DNA from: Marinobacter sp. SS21
Lineage (GTDB): Bacteria > Pseudomonadota > Gammaproteobacteria > Pseudomonadales > Oleiphilaceae
Reading direction: 5' to 3'
DNA length: 64,000 nucleotides
Assembly (NCBI RefSeq): GCF_028369065.1
Contig: NZ_JAQNDA010000002.1
Coordinates: 124,001-188,000, forward strand
Part shown: piece after piece, positions 9,673-18,250 of the stretch
How positions within the stretch are numbered: the stretch's first letter is position 1
Layout: the number at the start of each line of letters is the position of its first letter
Notes under the pieces: model-generated
The model's database searches: none
Told to the model about the DNA's origin: nothing
Seen by the model: only the letters and a program-made list of their open reading frames with translations
Made by a program: the position numbers and the translations under genes

Positions 9673-12600
9673 ATGAGACCACAGCCGTCAGTGACTCCCG
9701 TACTAAACGAATGCCGTAACGCGATCCGCGATGACTACCTGGCAGACGAGCACAAGGTGATTCATGAACTGATTGCTGGGGCTCAGCTTTCACAGGCCGA
9801 GCGCGCGGCCATCTCGGCCCGTGCCGCCGATCTGGTGCGCAGTGTCCGGGCCAACGCCCGTCCGACCATCATGGAGAAGTTCCTGGCGGAGTATGGCCTC
9901 ACCACCAAGGAGGGGGTGGCGCTGATGTGCCTGGCCGAAGCCCTGTTGCGCGTGCCCGACAACATGACCATCCATGCGCTGATAGAGGACAAGATCACCT
10001 CCGGCAACTGGGGTGCGCACTTGGGGAAGGCCTCGTCTTCGCTGATCAACTCCACCACGCTGGCGTTGCTGATGACCAGCAATTTGCTCAAGGACTCCGA
10101 GCGCCACAGCGTGGGCGATACCCTGCGCAAGCTGATCAAGCGCCTGGGTGAGCCGGTGGTTCGCACCGTAGCCGCTCGTGCCATGAAGGAAATGGGCCGT
10201 CAGTTTGTGCTCGGGCGTGATATTGATGAGGCCCAGGCGCAGGCCAAGGGCAACATGGCCCGGGGCTACACCTATTCCTACGACATGCTGGGGGAAGCCG
10301 CCCGCACCGATGCCGATGCGCGGCGTTACCACCGGGCCTATGCCGACGCCATCGGGCGTCTGGCCTCGGCCTGTACCGGCGACGTGCGCAAGAATCCAGG
10401 CATCTCGGTGAAACTCTCGGCCCTGCATGCCCGCTACGAGTACGGCCAGAAGGATCGGGTCATGACCGAACTGGTGCCGCGCGCGCTGGAGCTGGCGCGG
10501 ATGGCCCGGGCTGCCAACATGGGGTTCAATATTGATGCCGAGGAGGCGGACCGGCTGGACCTGTCCCTGGACGTTATCGAAGCGGTGCTGGCCGATCCCG
10601 AACTGGCGGGTTGGGACGGCTTCGGTGTGGTGGTGCAGGCGTTTGGCAAGCGCGCCTCCCATGTACTGGACTGGCTGTACGCGCTGTCCGAGCAGCTGGA
10701 TCGCCGCATCATGGTGCGACTGGTGAAAGGTGCCTATTGGGATGCCGAAATCAAGCGAGCCCAGGTGATGGGGCTGGCTGGCTTCCCGGTGTTTACCCGC
10801 AAGGCCTGCAGCGACGTCTCCTACCTGACCTGCGCGAAGAAACTGCTGGCGATGACTGACCGCATCTACCCCCAGTTCGCCACCCACAACGCCCATTCGG
10901 TTTCCGCCATTCTGGAGTTGGCCAAGGGGCGCGACTGTTACGAATTTCAGCGTCTGCACGGCATGGGCGAATCGCTGCATGATCAGGTGATCCGCGAGAG
11001 TGGGGTGCCCTGCCGGATCTACGCGCCGGTTGGGGCCCATCGCGACCTGCTGGCCTATCTGGTGCGCCGGTTGCTGGAAAACGGTGCCAACAGCTCGTTC
11101 GTGAACCAGATCGTGGACACCCGCATCACCCCGGAAGACATTGCCCGGGATCCGATTGATGCGGTGATGGCGCTGGGTGACGCGATTGCCAGCTCGGCCA
11201 TCGTTCGTCCCGCCGAGCTGTTCGGCGCCCACCGTCGCAACGCCAAGGGCTGGGACATCACCGATCCGATCACGGTGGCCGCCATCGAGCAGGGGCGGGG
11301 CACGTTCCGTCGCCATCGCTGGAAAGGCGGGCCGGTGCTGGCCGCCGAGCCCGTAGGCACGGAAGTGCAAGTGATTCGCAACCCGGCCGACCCCGACGAT
11401 CTGGTGGGGCATGTGGTCCAGGCGTCCCCGGCGGACATCGAAACCGCCATCGTGGCCGCCCGGGAGGGTTTCCAGACCTGGTCCCGGATGTCGGCGGAAG
11501 AACGGGCGCAGCGTTTGCGGAAGGTCGGTGACCTGTTCGAGGCCCACGCCGACGAGTTGTTCGCACTGGCCACCCGCGAGGCCGGCAAATCGTTGCTGGA
11601 CGCCATCGCCGAGATCCGCGAGGCGGTGGATTTCGCCCACTTCTACGCCAATGAGGGCATTCGTAATCAGGGCAGCGGCGAGGCTCGCGGCATCCTGTGC
11701 TGCATCTCTCCGTGGAACTTTCCGCTGGCGATTTTTGCCGGTCAGGTGCTGGCCGGTCTGGCGGCGGGCAATGTGGTGCTTGCCAAGCCGGCGGAACAGA
11801 CTGCGCTGATCGCGGCCCGTGCCGTCGAGTTGATGCATGAGGCCGGCATACCCAAATCAGCCATTCAGCTGCTGCCGGGCACTGGCGCTACCGTGGGTGC
11901 GGCGCTGACCTCGGACCCCCGCATCGCCGGCGTGTGCTTCACCGGCTCCACCGCCACCGCCCAGCGCATCAGCCGGGTCATGGCCGACAAGCTGGCACCG
12001 GACGCGCCGCTGGTGGCGGAGACCGGAGGCCTTAACGCGATGATTGTCGATTCCACCGCGTTGCCGGAACAGGTGGTGCGGGATGTGCTGGCGTCGTCGT
12101 TCCAGAGCGCCGGTCAGCGTTGTTCCGCCTTGCGCATGCTGTACGTGCAGCAAGACATCGCCGATCATTTGCTGGAGATGCTGTTTGGCGCGATGGACGA
12201 GCTGGCTGTCGGCAACCCCTGGCTGCTGTCCACCGACGTTGGGCCGGTGATCGACCAGGCCGCCCGGGACCGTATTGTTGCCCATTGCGAGCGGTTTGCC
12301 CGGCGTGACCGGGTGCTGAAGCAGGTGCCGGTGCCGGAAACCGGGCTGTTTGTTGCGCCCACGGTGATTCGTGTCGACGGTATCGCCGAGCTGGAAGAGG
12401 AAATCTTCGGCCCGGTGTTGCACGTGGCCACCTTCGAGGCCCGGGAGCTGGATACCGTGATCGACGACATCAACGCCAAGGGCTATGGCCTGACCTTTGG
12501 TATCCACAGTCGGGTTGATCACCGGGTGGCGCGGGTGACCCGTCGAATTCAGGTCGGCAATACCTATGTCAACCGCAACCAGATCGGCGCGATTGTCGGC

Positions 12601-13296
12601 TCCCAGCCGTTCGGCGGTGAGGGTTTGTCGGGCACCGGCCCCAAGGCTGGCGGACCGCACTACGTTCGGCGTTTCCTGACAGCTCCGTTCCGGGCCTTGG
12701 CTGCCGAGCCGGAGGCCGTGGTGGTCAAGGCCGGCCGGCTGCAGACCCTGATCGACAGTCTGGCAGGGCGCCCGGCGTTGCCGGCGGCCAGTCGCGCCGA
12801 GGTGCTGCGACCGATCTTTGGCGAGGTGCCGGTGGCCCTCGACGCCACGGCAGAAGACATGCCGGGACCGACCGGTGAGCTGAACCGGCTGTCGAACCAC
12901 GCCCGCGGGGTGATTCTGTGTCTCGGGCCGACGGCGGAGTCGGCGCTGGCCCAGGCGGCTATGGCGCTGTCTCAGGGCAACCAGGTGGTAGTGATTGCTC
13001 CGGGCTGCGGCAGGTTTGTCGCCCAGGCCGCCAAGGCAGGACTGCCCGTTGTTGGGGGCGAGGGACTGCTGGAGCCCGAGGCGCTGGCGACGGCGACCGG
13101 GTTTGCGGCGGTCGTCAGTGAGGCCGAACACGAGCTACTGAAGCAATACCGGGTCGCGTTGGCCCGGCGTGAGGGTGCCTTGTTGCCGCTGATCACCGAG
13201 CCGGCACTGGCCCAGCGCTTCGTGCTGGAACGTCACCTCTGTGTTGACACCACCGCCGCCGGTGGCAATGCGAGCCTGATTGCCGCCTCCGAATAA
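9673..13296 (+). CDS. putA: Bifunctional proline dehydrogenase / glutamate-semialdehyde dehydrogenase PutA
   Basis: PutA converts proline to glutamate using FAD (PRODH domain) and NAD+ (aldehyde dehydrogenase domain). The ATG at 9673 follows GAGG (9661-9664). In the 1207-residue product the alpha-helical and PRODH barrel region spans about residues 60-480 (MVRLVKGAYWDAEIKRAQ near 348, then FATHNAHSV). The ALDH domain spans about 520-990, with SPWNFPLAIFAGQVLAG and catalytic cysteine in SAGQRCSALR near 816. A C-terminal domain of about 200 residues resembling a degenerate ALDH fold follows, as in long PutAs. The N-terminal ribbon-helix-helix DNA-binding domain of trifunctional PutA is missing, so this protein should not repress its own promoter. 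Confidence 0.96.
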   Translation: MRPQPSVTPVLNECRNAIRDDYLADEHKVIHELIAGAQLSQAERAAISARAADLVRSVRANARPTIMEKFLAEYGLTTKEGVALMCLAEALLRVPDNMTIHALIEDKITSGNWGAHLGKASSSLINSTTLALLMTSNLLKDSERHSVGDTLRKLIKRLGEPVVRTVAARAMKEMGRQFVLGRDIDEAQAQAKGNMARGYTYSYDMLGEAARTDADARRYHRAYADAIGRLASACTGDVRKNPGISVKLSALHARYEYGQKDRVMTELVPRALELARMARAANMGFNIDAEEADRLDLSLDVIEAVLADPELAGWDGFGVVVQAFGKRASHVLDWLYALSEQLDRRIMVRLVKGAYWDAEIKRAQVMGLAGFPVFTRKACSDVSYLTCAKKLLAMTDRIYPQFATHNAHSVSAILELAKGRDCYEFQRLHGMGESLHDQVIRESGVPCRIYAPVGAHRDLLAYLVRRLLENGANSSFVNQIVDTRITPEDIARDPIDAVMALGDAIASSAIVRPAELFGAHRRNAKGWDITDPITVAAIEQGRGTFRRHRWKGGPVLAAEPVGTEVQVIRNPADPDDLVGHVVQASPADIETAIVAAREGFQTWSRMSAEERAQRLRKVGDLFEAHADELFALATREAGKSLLDAIAEIREAVDFAHFYANEGIRNQGSGEARGILCCISPWNFPLAIFAGQVLAGLAAGNVVLAKPAEQTALIAARAVELMHEAGIPKSAIQLLPGTGATVGAALTSDPRIAGVCFTGSTATAQRISRVMADKLAPDAPLVAETGGLNAMIVDSTALPEQVVRDVLASSFQSAGQRCSALRMLYVQQDIADHLLEMLFGAMDELAVGNPWLLSTDVGPVIDQAARDRIVAHCERFARRDRVLKQVPVPETGLFVAPTVIRVDGIAELEEEIFGPVLHVATFEARELDTVIDDINAKGYGLTFGIHSRVDHRVARVTRRIQVGNTYVNRNQIGAIVGSQPFGGEGLSGTGPKAGGPHYVRRFLTAPFRALAAEPEAVVVKAGRLQTLIDSLAGRPALPAASRAEVLRPIFGEVPVALDATAEDMPGPTGELNRLSNHARGVILCLGPTAESALAQAAMALSQGNQVVVIAPGCGRFVAQAAKAGLPVVGGEGLLEPEALATATGFAAVVSEAEHELLKQYRVALARREGALLPLITEPALAQRFVLERHLCVDTTAAGGNASLIAASE

Positions 13297-13322
13297 CCCA
13301 TCGGTTCTGGTGTCGCAAGCCA

Positions 13323-13350
13323 ACGCCCCGGAAGAACGTTTCCGGGGCGT
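13323..13350 (+). terminator. Terminator hairpin downstream of putA
   Basis: ACGCCCCGGAA and TTCCGGGGCGT form a perfect 11-bp stem with a six-base loop, 26 bp after the putA stop, followed by a moderately T-rich stretch (13351-13365). The rest of the 318-bp gap before the next gene shows no gene or clear promoter. Confidence 0.75.
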
Positions 13351-13614
13351 GCTCCTCATTCTCGCCACATCCTTGGGCCAGCGATGTCAGCGTCTGCCGC
13401 CCTCCTTCCGCTAAAAACGGTTGCCGACCGTTTACCGCGCGCCACAATGGACTAAGCTGATATCGGATAGGGTTGTGAAGACCCTGCCGCATGGCCCTTC
13501 ATTGACGTCGGTGCCTTGCGGCTGGATCGTCGTTGTCGCCCGACTGTCGCAGAACCAAGCGCAATAGTTTTCACGCGGCCTCTTTAGGTCTGGACTCATT
13601 GTGTGGAGTGGAAG

Positions 13615-14850
13615 ATGGACCGAGAATCCGTCGCGATCAGCGTCGATGACTTGCAACCGGGCATGTTCGTCGCCCATCTGGATCGGCCCTGGCTGGAGAC
13701 CCCCTTCCAGATTCAGGGGATCACGATCTTTGGTGAGCAAGACATAGCAACGCTGAAGAAGTACTGCAACTACGTGTATGTCGATCGTGAAACCCTGCCA
13801 GATTCGATGGCGTACAACGGGATTGAGATTAAGCCGAAGCAGGTGCCCACCAAGCCACTGCAGTCTGAATTGTCATCCAGCAAACCGGGACGCTATTCGC
13901 AGACCGTCGAGTTTGCCGAAGAGCTGGAAAACGCCAAGTGCATCAAAAACACGCTCTCATCGACGTTGTCGGAGGTATTCGATGATCTGACGAACGGTCA
14001 GTCGTTGGATCTGACGCAGATCAGGCAAATCCTGGACCCCATGGTGGATAGCGTCATCCGGAACCCGGATGCGATGATCTGGTTAACCCGCCTGAAACAT
14101 CAAGGCGGGTACATCTATCGGCACGCCATGAGCGTGTCCATCTGGTCCGTCGCCATTGGGCGCCAGCTGGGCCTGCCGCGAAACCAGCTGTCAGCACTGG
14201 CCATTGGCGCGTTGTTGGCAGACGTGGGCAAGATCGATATCCCGTCGACCATTCTCGAGAAACCCGACCACCTGACCGAAGCGGAGTTTAATCAGGTGAA
14301 GTGCCATGTGACCAAGGGCATCGAGATTTTGAACAACAGCGAAGGCATTACCGACACCATTCGCAACATCGTGCTCTACCACCACGAGCGCCATCAAGGG
14401 CAGGGCTATCCCGAGGGATTGAGCGGGTCTGATATTCCGGTGTTCGCCCGCATCGTCGGGCTGGCCGACTGCTTCGATGCCATCACCTCGATTCGACCCT
14501 ATCGCCGTCCGCTGTCCTCCAGTGAAGCCATCAAAAAACTCTACGAATGGCGCGACCTGGAATTCCAGAAGGAGCTGGTGGAGGAATTTATCCAGTCCAT
14601 TGGCATTTATCCGGCCGGGACGTTGATCGAGCTTTCGGACGGCAGTGTGGCCATCGTGGTGGCGACCGGCCGGGAGAACCGTCTGCGACCGAGGGTGATG
14701 ATCGTGCTGGATAAGGACAAGCGCCCGGTTAATCCGGTCAGGATTGTGGACCTGGCGCGACAGGACGCCGATTCCGAGGGTGTGTGCCACATCGAAAAGT
14801 CGTTACCCAATGAGGCCTACGGTATCGATCCTGACGAATACTACATCTGA
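13615..14850 (+). CDS. DUF3391-like / HD-GYP domain protein with altered HD motif
   Basis: The 411-residue protein starts at the ATG behind GGAG; a GTG four codons upstream is the alternative. Residues 1-100 (VDDLQPGMFVAHLDRPWLET) look like the DUF3391 N-terminal domain found on some HD-GYP proteins. The HD-GYP domain spans about 130-340. HD-GYP enzymes hydrolyse cyclic-di-GMP with a metal centre. Here the HD pair in the LLHDxGK motif reads LLADVGKI (near residue 200), so the histidine ligand is replaced by alanine, while HHERHQGQGYP (near 256) keeps GYP but has Q where D is usual. It may be a weak enzyme, a binder or a signalling scaffold. It is co-transcribed with the following EAL gene (10-bp gap). 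Confidence 0.88.
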   Translation: MDRESVAISVDDLQPGMFVAHLDRPWLETPFQIQGITIFGEQDIATLKKYCNYVYVDRETLPDSMAYNGIEIKPKQVPTKPLQSELSSSKPGRYSQTVEFAEELENAKCIKNTLSSTLSEVFDDLTNGQSLDLTQIRQILDPMVDSVIRNPDAMIWLTRLKHQGGYIYRHAMSVSIWSVAIGRQLGLPRNQLSALAIGALLADVGKIDIPSTILEKPDHLTEAEFNQVKCHVTKGIEILNNSEGITDTIRNIVLYHHERHQGQGYPEGLSGSDIPVFARIVGLADCFDAITSIRPYRRPLSSSEAIKKLYEWRDLEFQKELVEEFIQSIGIYPAGTLIELSDGSVAIVVATGRENRLRPRVMIVLDKDKRPVNPVRIVDLARQDADSEGVCHIEKSLPNEAYGIDPDEYYI

Positions 14851-14860
14851 AGGCGGGACC

Positions 14861-16153
14861 ATGCTGGATATCTGTCCGAGGCAAGCATTCATCGCGCTGT
14901 TGCAGCGCCACGTCACCCAGTCCCTCAATCACTCGCGGTGCATCGGCCTGGCCTTCATCAAATTCCGAAACCTGAGGGAGAACAATCTGCACTACGGTTA
15001 CGAAGCCGGTGACTTGCTATTGGCGGAAGCCTACAGCCGGCTTCAGCAGATCGCCAAGTCGGACGAGTGCCTGGTCCGCACCGGGTGCAACGAATTTGCG
15101 CTGATTCTCCCTTTTCTGGTGGGTCACGAGATCCTGGAGCTGGCCTGTGCCAAGCTGGAAACGGCACTGATGGAGGAGTATTCCCTCGGACAAAAGAACC
15201 TGTATATGTTGCCCCAAATTGGAATGAGTTATGTGGACAGCCAGGGGCAAAGCGCGACGGATCTGTGCCAGAGTGCCGAGCGGGCCTTGGCGATTGCGAG
15301 TCAGGGCTCCGCCAGAAGGATGATCGTCGATCCCGCCCAGGATGCAGGCGTACCGGATTACGACCTCTACAGTGGCTTGAGTCACGCGCTGGAAGTCGGA
15401 GATTTTGAATTGTATCTCCAGCCGCAGGTGGAACTGCGACGGGGTAGGTGCGTGTCGTTCGAGGCCCTGATTCGCTGGAAGCAGGACACGGAACTGGTGC
15501 CACCCGATGTATTTATTGGCTATGCCGAAACGTCGAACCTCATCTTTCCCTTGACCAAGTGGATCATCAATAACGCGCTGAGACAACTTCAGGCCCTGGG
15601 CGATAAGTATGATCAGCCGAGCACCAGCGTGAATATTTCGGGCGCCTGTTTCGATGAAGATCGGCTGATCAGGGAGGTCGCCAATGCGTTGAGTATCTGG
15701 GGGGTGGCGCCGTCGAGGCTGACGCTGGAAATCACCGAGACCGTTTTCATGAAGGATATGGAACGGACAAAGTACATTTGCGACAAACTCAGGAACGAGG
15801 TGGGGGTTCGCATTTCGATTGACGATTTCGGCACCGGCTACTCCAGTTTCGAGTTCTTCAAGCACATCAGCGCCGATGAACTCAAGATCGATCAGTCCTT
15901 CGTCAAGAGTATTGGTCGCAATGGTCGAGACCGGCACATTGTTGGCAGTATTCTGGCGCTGGCGAAGGGACTGAACATGACCACCGTGGCCGAAGGTATC
16001 GAAGACCTGGAAACCCTGTTCGCCCTGTCGGAAATGGGCGCGGATGTTGGGCAGGGCTATTTTATCGCCAAGCCCTTCTCAGAAAAGAATGTGCAGAGCT
16101 GGCTCGATATTCAGGCCAGGCTGGTCCGCGCCCACCTTTCCGTGCACGCGTAG
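14861..16153 (+). CDS. GGDEF-EAL protein: degenerate cyclase domain, intact EAL phosphodiesterase
   Basis: This 430-residue soluble protein begins at the ATG after AGGCGGG (14851-14857), 10 bp downstream of the HD-GYP gene; a longer frame reaching into that gene is not used. The N-terminal GGDEF domain (residues 10-150) has GCNEF at the active-site loop (near residue 74), so cyclase activity is unlikely. The EAL domain (about 180-425) keeps FEALIRW, the Asn of NISGACF, LEITETV, DDFGTGYSS, LKIDQSFV and VAEGIEDLE, the set of metal and catalytic residues in active cyclic-di-GMP phosphodiesterases. No membrane or sensor domain is visible. With its neighbour it forms a putative cyclic-di-GMP degrading unit. 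Confidence 0.92.
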   Translation: MLDICPRQAFIALLQRHVTQSLNHSRCIGLAFIKFRNLRENNLHYGYEAGDLLLAEAYSRLQQIAKSDECLVRTGCNEFALILPFLVGHEILELACAKLETALMEEYSLGQKNLYMLPQIGMSYVDSQGQSATDLCQSAERALAIASQGSARRMIVDPAQDAGVPDYDLYSGLSHALEVGDFELYLQPQVELRRGRCVSFEALIRWKQDTELVPPDVFIGYAETSNLIFPLTKWIINNALRQLQALGDKYDQPSTSVNISGACFDEDRLIREVANALSIWGVAPSRLTLEITETVFMKDMERTKYICDKLRNEVGVRISIDDFGTGYSSFEFFKHISADELKIDQSFVKSIGRNGRDRHIVGSILALAKGLNMTTVAEGIEDLETLFALSEMGADVGQGYFIAKPFSEKNVQSWLDIQARLVRAHLSVHA

Positions 16154-16238
16154 TCGACTCGGGTCGGAGCCGTTGCAGTGCTGGTTCCGCTTGCCCAATA
16201 GGTGATGGCCGTTCAGAGTTTCGCGAGAGGAAGCGCCT

Positions 16239-17492
16239 TTGGTTGACGTTCACGGTAACCTGGCGGAGACGCTGGGCGGGTTCGCGGTTCTGCTGCTGGC
16301 GCTGGCTGCGTTGAGGGTGTTCAGTCGTCACTCCCGCTTGCCGGCGGAATCCTGGATCCTGCTTGTCGGTTTGGTCTACGGTGAGCTTTGGTCGTCATTC
16401 CCGGCCTTGCCGTTGCTGGAAGTTTCCCCAGATCTGGTCATCCTGTTGTTGCTGCCGGTGCTGGTGTTTGCCAGTGCCCGCTCCCTGCCGCCCCGTCAAC
16501 TGAAATCCCAGCTCGTTCCCATCCTGTTTTTTGCCACGATTGGCGTCGTCACCACCATGGCTTTGATTGGATTGCCGCTGTACGCGCTGACATCGTTGCC
16601 GCTGGCGGACGCCTTGCTGTTTGCCTCGGCGGTCGCGGCTACCGACCCCTCCGCCGTGTCGGCAATCTTCCAGCGCTTTACCGTGCCCGAGAGGCTTGCG
16701 GTGCTGATTGAAGGTGAATCGCTGTTCAACGACGGCACCGCCATCGTGCTGTTTTTCAGTATGGCGACCTTGGCCATCAACATGGAATCCCTCACCGTGA
16801 CGTCGGCCGCGCAAATGTTCGCCTGGACCATGGTGGTGGCAGTTGTGCTGGGGGCGGTTCTGGGCTGGTGCGCGGCTCATCTGATCCGGCTGTGGCGGGT
16901 CAAGAACCAGTTTCCCGGCCTCTCCATCACGCTGGCACTGGTGTATGGCGGCTTCCTGTTGGCAGAGCGGGGCCTGCACGTGTCCGGGGTGGTGACGGTG
17001 ATGTTTGCGGCCTGGGTGTTCATGTTCGTCCGCGGGCGTGGCGAGCGCCCGCCAGCGGCCAGCGATGGCGCGCCGACCGATTCCCTCCAGCCACCGGAGC
17101 TGTTTGTGGGCTTTTGGGATTATCTGAATCAGCTGGCCGGTGGCATCCTGTTCTTTGCGTTGGGCGTCACCGTGGGCCGGCACGAATTCCCGTTCAGCTG
17201 GTTGATTCCCGGCATCATCCTGGTGTTGGTTCTGGCCCGGGTGGTGGTGATTTATGGTGGCAGTGCGCTGATGCGGGCAGGGCGGGTGCACCTGCCTGCC
17301 GGCTGGCAACACGTCCTGGTGTTGGGTGGACTGCGTGGTGCGGTTTCTGCCGCGTTGATCCTGATGTTGCCGGAAGACTACGTGTATCGCGAATACCTGT
17401 TGTGCCTGGCCCTGGTGCTGTGTTTGTACACTCTGGTGGTCCACCCCTTTCTGCTGCAGGCCTATCTGCAGCGCCAGCGGCTCCCGGAGTAA
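16239..17492 (+). CDS. Na+/H+ (cation:proton) antiporter, CPA1/NhaP type
   Basis: The 417-residue inner-membrane protein has about 11-12 hydrophobic segments and the CPA1 signatures SAVAATDPSAVSAIF (near residue 135) and EGESLFNDGTAIV (near 158), which include the acidic and Asn-Asp positions of the ion site. It probably exchanges cytoplasmic Na+ or K+ for protons. No long cytosolic C-terminal regulatory domain is present; the protein ends soon after the last membrane segment. The start is a TTG six bases after a GAGAGGAAG site; no in-frame ATG fits better. It stands alone between the cyclic-di-GMP pair and a TetR gene. Confidence 0.9.
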   Translation: MVDVHGNLAETLGGFAVLLLALAALRVFSRHSRLPAESWILLVGLVYGELWSSFPALPLLEVSPDLVILLLLPVLVFASARSLPPRQLKSQLVPILFFATIGVVTTMALIGLPLYALTSLPLADALLFASAVAATDPSAVSAIFQRFTVPERLAVLIEGESLFNDGTAIVLFFSMATLAINMESLTVTSAAQMFAWTMVVAVVLGAVLGWCAAHLIRLWRVKNQFPGLSITLALVYGGFLLAERGLHVSGVVTVMFAAWVFMFVRGRGERPPAASDGAPTDSLQPPELFVGFWDYLNQLAGGILFFALGVTVGRHEFPFSWLIPGIILVLVLARVVVIYGGSALMRAGRVHLPAGWQHVLVLGGLRGAVSAALILMLPEDYVYREYLLCLALVLCLYTLVVHPFLLQAYLQRQRLPE

Positions 17493-17580
17493 CGCCGTCG
17501 ATTCAACTCTCTGGTCGTTTCGCTTGTCCATTGCGATTGTCGTGTTGCAAGCCTCAGGGTCACGGATGGTCCGGCTCGAA

Positions 17581-17630
17581 AGTATTGGAACGATCGTTCT
17601 TTTCATGTAGTATTGGAATGATCGTTCCAA
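17581..17630 (+). promoter_or_regulatory. Promoter with two palindromic TetR operators
   Basis: Two near-identical 20-bp blocks, AGTATTGGAACGATCGTTCT (17581-17600) and AGTATTGGAATGATCGTTCC (17609-17628), repeat with 28-bp spacing. Each contains a palindrome of the form GGAAyGATCGTTCC. TTGGAA (17585-17590) and TAGTAT (17608-17613) can serve as -35 and -10 with a 17-bp spacer, so the operators overlap the promoter. The TetR start is 34 bp downstream, which implies autorepression of the TetR-redoxin operon. Confidence 0.78.
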
Positions 17631-17663
17631 AACTAAGCCTGTAATCCCACGTCTGGAATCACG

Positions 17664-18239
17664 ATGAGACCTGTCTCCTTCAACAAGCAAAAGGCGCTGG
17701 CTGAAGTCACCCAGCTGTTTTGGCAGCAGGGTTACGAGGGCACCTCGGTTCAGCAGATTCTCGACTGCACCGGACTGAGCCGAAGCAGTCTCTACGCCAC
17801 CTTTGGCGACAAGCGCGCCTTGTTCCTCCAGGCCCTGGGGCACTTTGCCCGACTGTCGGAAGCGGCATGCCTGCCCCTGCGCAGCGGTGGCGACCCCCGG
17901 CAATCTGTACGGCAGTTCTTCGAACTGGTGTTCTTCGTGCTGCCGGAGGAGCAACGCCGGTTGGGTTGCCTGCTGGTCAACACGGTGCTTGAACAGTCCG
18001 GGCTGGACGATGAGCTGGCAACTTTCGCCAGCGCACAGCTTCGCAAGGTGGAACAGGCGCTTGAGCACTGCTTCGAACAGGCGGTGGCGAACGGCTCGCT
18101 GGCGCGGGACAAGGACCCGCGACAGCTGGCGGCATTCTTCATGACGGTGGTCCGCGGCCTGCGGGTCGTGGTGCGCGAAGGTCAAAGCGAGGCATTGTTG
18201 CGGGATACCATCGCAACTGCCCTGAACACCCTTGATTAG
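17664..18239 (+). CDS. TetR-family transcriptional regulator
   Basis: The 191-residue protein has an N-terminal TetR helix-turn-helix: ALAEVTQLFWQQGYEGTS, then IL-CTGLSRSSLYATFGDKRALF (residues 10-58). The helical C-terminal ligand domain resembles regulators controlling electrophile- or redox-responsive genes such as NemR and AcuR (LGCLLVNTVLEQ near residue 110). The start has GGAA a few bases upstream. Two matched palindromes just upstream argue for autoregulation. The redoxin gene follows after 11 bp, so it is probably the regulated target. The inducer cannot be read from the sequence. Confidence 0.92.
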   Translation: MRPVSFNKQKALAEVTQLFWQQGYEGTSVQQILDCTGLSRSSLYATFGDKRALFLQALGHFARLSEAACLPLRSGGDPRQSVRQFFELVFFVLPEEQRRLGCLLVNTVLEQSGLDDELATFASAQLRKVEQALEHCFEQAVANGSLARDKDPRQLAAFFMTVVRGLRVVVREGQSEALLRDTIATALNTLD

Positions 18240-18250
18240 GAAACTCCAAG

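Noticed and set aside
9790-11838. 682-codon open frame antisense to putA
   Set aside because: It mirrors the codon structure of putA in a GC-rich sequence, lacks family resemblance and a ribosome binding site, and is rich in His, Gln and Gly as expected of antisense reading.
16395-18185. 596-codon open frame antisense to the antiporter and TetR genes
   Set aside because: It runs across two unrelated, well-supported genes and their promoter, and its composition (Gln, His, Arg-rich) is that of a shadow frame.
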